This document shows positions 5,216 through 5,948 of a stretch of DNA of 5,948 nt, in pieces; position 1 is the first letter of the stretch; each line of letters begins with the position of its first letter. A program made the translations under genes and the position numbers. Source of the DNA: Thermoproteota archaeon (GTDB lineage: Archaea; Korarchaeota; Korarchaeia; B14-G2); assembly GCA_003661385.1 (NCBI GenBank), contig QMWA01000111.1, forward strand, positions 1-5,948, written 5' to 3'. Under the pieces are notes generated by a model. The model was not told the DNA's origin. It was given only the letters and a program-made list of their open reading frames with translations, and did no database searches.

Positions 5216-5253
5216 TAGCTGCTGCAGGTCGCCTGCTCACCCCCACAGCAGCA
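5216..5253. repeat. 38-bp direct repeat, copy 2
   Basis: Exact copy of the unit at 5170-5207, separated from it by 8 bp (TCAAGCGA). A degraded core, CAGGTAGCCTGCT (5286-5298), matches 12 of 13 bases of the repeat's CAGGTCGCCTGCT and keeps the CAGG/CCTG stem. The short spacer argues against a CRISPR array. Confidence 0.9.
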
Positions 5254-5272
5254 CTAGGTAGAGGAGGACTCT

Positions 5273-5302
5273 GTATTTAAGCCTTCAGGTAGCCTGCTTA
5301 AA
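5273..5302 (+). promoter_or_regulatory. TATA-like element with dyad upstream of the ribonucleotide reductase gene
   Basis: TTTAAGC (5276-5282) and GCTTAAA (5296-5302) form a perfect 7-bp inverted repeat around 13 bp. GTATTTAAGCCT (5273-5284) resembles the proximal box GTATTAAGCCT at 5360-5370. It could be a distal promoter, an operator, or both. Confidence 0.4.
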
Positions 5303-5324
5303 GTTGAGTCTAGAGCTGCTATGC

Positions 5325-5370
5325 GGTTTTAAGCTACATGAGAGCTTGTGGGAGAAAGAGTATTAAGCCT
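5325..5370 (+). promoter_or_regulatory. Candidate proximal promoter boxes of the ribonucleotide reductase gene
   Basis: Two TATA-like boxes: TTTTAAG (5327-5332 region) and TATTAAG (5361-5367). From the second, a start site about 26 bp downstream falls near 5391, giving a very short or absent leader before the ATG at 5398. That agrees with the lack of a Shine-Dalgarno sequence there. From the first, the leader would be about 40 nt. Placement is by spacing rule only. Confidence 0.45.
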
Positions 5371-5397
5371 GTGCTGGACTCAGCTCTCAGATGTAGC

Positions 5398-5948
5398 ATG
5401 GGGATAAAGCTAACTGAGACAGCTCGCAGAGTCCTTGAGAAGAGGTACTTGCTTAAGCGGAATGGTAAGGTCATAGAGACACCTGAGCAGATGTTCAGGC
5501 GAGTGGCTAAGTGCATAGCTGGAGTCGAGAAGAAGTATGGGAAAAGCGACAGCTTTGTCGAGAAGCTTGAGGAAGACTTCTACAAGCTCATGAGCACGCT
5601 GACATTCTTGCCTAATTCACCTTGCCTGATGAATGCTGGAACTGAGCTTGGGCAGCTTTCTGCTTGCTTTGTGATCCCTGTTGAGGACTCTATTGAGGGT
5701 ATATTCGACGCGTTGAAGGCCATGGCTGTGATCCAGAAGTCTGGTGGCGGGACTGGTTTCTCCTTCTCGAGGATTAGACCTGAAGGGGATGTTGTCAGGA
5801 GCACAGGTGGTGTTGCAAGTGGGCCTGTGAGCTTCATGAAGATATTCAACGCTGCAACAGAGCAGATCAAACAAGGCGGGCGGCGGCGAGGAGCTAACAT
5901 GGGGATACTGCGTGTAGACCACCCTGACATCGAGAAGTTCATAACAGC
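5398..5948 (+). CDS. nrdJ: Adenosylcobalamin-dependent (class II) ribonucleotide reductase, N-terminal part
   Basis: The first 183 residues are present and the frame runs off the window. The enzyme reduces ribonucleotides to deoxyribonucleotides for DNA synthesis, using B12 to generate the thiyl radical, so it works without the class I beta subunit. [13 protein letters not shown] (residues 7-19 region) and [11 protein letters not shown] (27-37) are the N-terminal segment typical of class II enzymes. [11 protein letters not shown] (71-81) leads to [12 protein letters not shown] (87-98), where Cys90 should be the first cysteine of the substrate-reducing redox pair. [16 protein letters not shown] (113-128), [16 protein letters not shown] (140-155) and [12 protein letters not shown] (160-171) are near-invariant. 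The radical-site cysteine and C-terminal cysteines lie beyond the window. The ATG at 5398 fits the family N-terminus; an in-frame ATG at 5338 would add 20 residues. Third positions are T-rich compared with the upstream gene. Confidence 0.95.
   Translation, partial: MGIKLTETARRVLEKRYLLKRNGKVIETPEQMFRRVAKCIAGVEKKYGKSDSFVEKLEEDFYKLMSTLTFLPNSPCLMNAGTELGQLSACFVIPVEDSIEGIFDALKAMAVIQKSGGGTGFSFSRIRPEGDVVRSTGGVASGPVSFMKIFNAATEQIKQGGRRRGANMGILRVDHPDIEKFIT

Noticed and set aside
5170-5253. CRISPR-like array
   Set aside because: Only two repeats with an 8-bp spacer; a CRISPR needs spacers of about 30-40 bp, and no cas gene is present.
5254-5397. Cobalamin riboswitch upstream of the B12-dependent enzyme
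   Set aside because: No B12-box-like conserved core or long structured leader is visible, and the region is too short for one ahead of the likely start site.
5625-5650. C/D-box guide RNA (TGATGA at about 5627 followed by CTGA)
   Set aside because: It lies in the conserved reductase reading frame (CLMNAGTE), and no matching terminal C'/D boxes or flanking stem were seen.
5580-5942. Antisense open frames opposite the ribonucleotide reductase
   Set aside because: They are shadows of a highly conserved coding sequence, with no family resemblance or start signals.

Overview
The window looks like chromosomal DNA of a thermophilic archaeon, probably a crenarchaeote (Thermoproteota). The clues are frequent GTG starts, GGTGA/AGGAG-type ribosome binding sites, TATA-box-like promoters (TTTAAA/TATTAAG), AGG/AGA arginine and ATA isoleucine codons, tightly overlapped genes, and a class II (B12-dependent) ribonucleotide reductase of archaeal type. 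No species can be named from sequence alone.

Left part, plus strand (1-1753): three consecutive membrane-protein genes. They are the 3' end of a probable Yip1-family integral membrane protein; a 132-aa protein with a LiaI/LiaF-like two-helix module; and a 362-aa protein with a second such module, a third helix and a large periodic DUF4097-type beta-repeat domain that probably faces the outside. A striking 17-bp palindrome (196-212) lies between the first two genes.

Middle, minus strand (4517 down to 1786): a complete three-gene ABC-2 exporter operon, made of an ATPase followed by two divergent tandem paralogous permeases. Junctions are tight; each permease's Shine-Dalgarno sequence overlaps or abuts the previous gene's stop codon, so translation is probably coupled. 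The operon converges on the DUF4097 gene with only 32 bp between stops, and that gap holds an 18-bp palindrome. The envelope genes and the exporter may form one envelope-maintenance or efflux locus; this is inference from proximity.

Right part, plus strand (4602-5948): a DUF3800-like RNase H-fold protein is transcribed divergently from the exporter. They share an 84-bp promoter region with a TATA-like box inside an 8-bp inverted repeat. Its third-position base usage differs sharply from the neighbouring gene (5 of 188 codons end in T, against 46 of 183 in the next gene, counted by hand), which suggests foreign origin. Two identical 38-bp direct repeats with internal hairpin potential follow directly. 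Then comes an AT-richer promoter region with four TTAAGC-type boxes, and the first 183 codons of the B12-dependent ribonucleotide reductase, which runs off the window.

No tRNA, rRNA, CRISPR array or insertion sequence was recognised. The best candidates for something undescribed are the 38-bp structured repeats beside the compositionally odd DUF3800 gene, the palindromes at 196-230, and the LiaF-like/DUF4097/ABC-2 neighbourhood.
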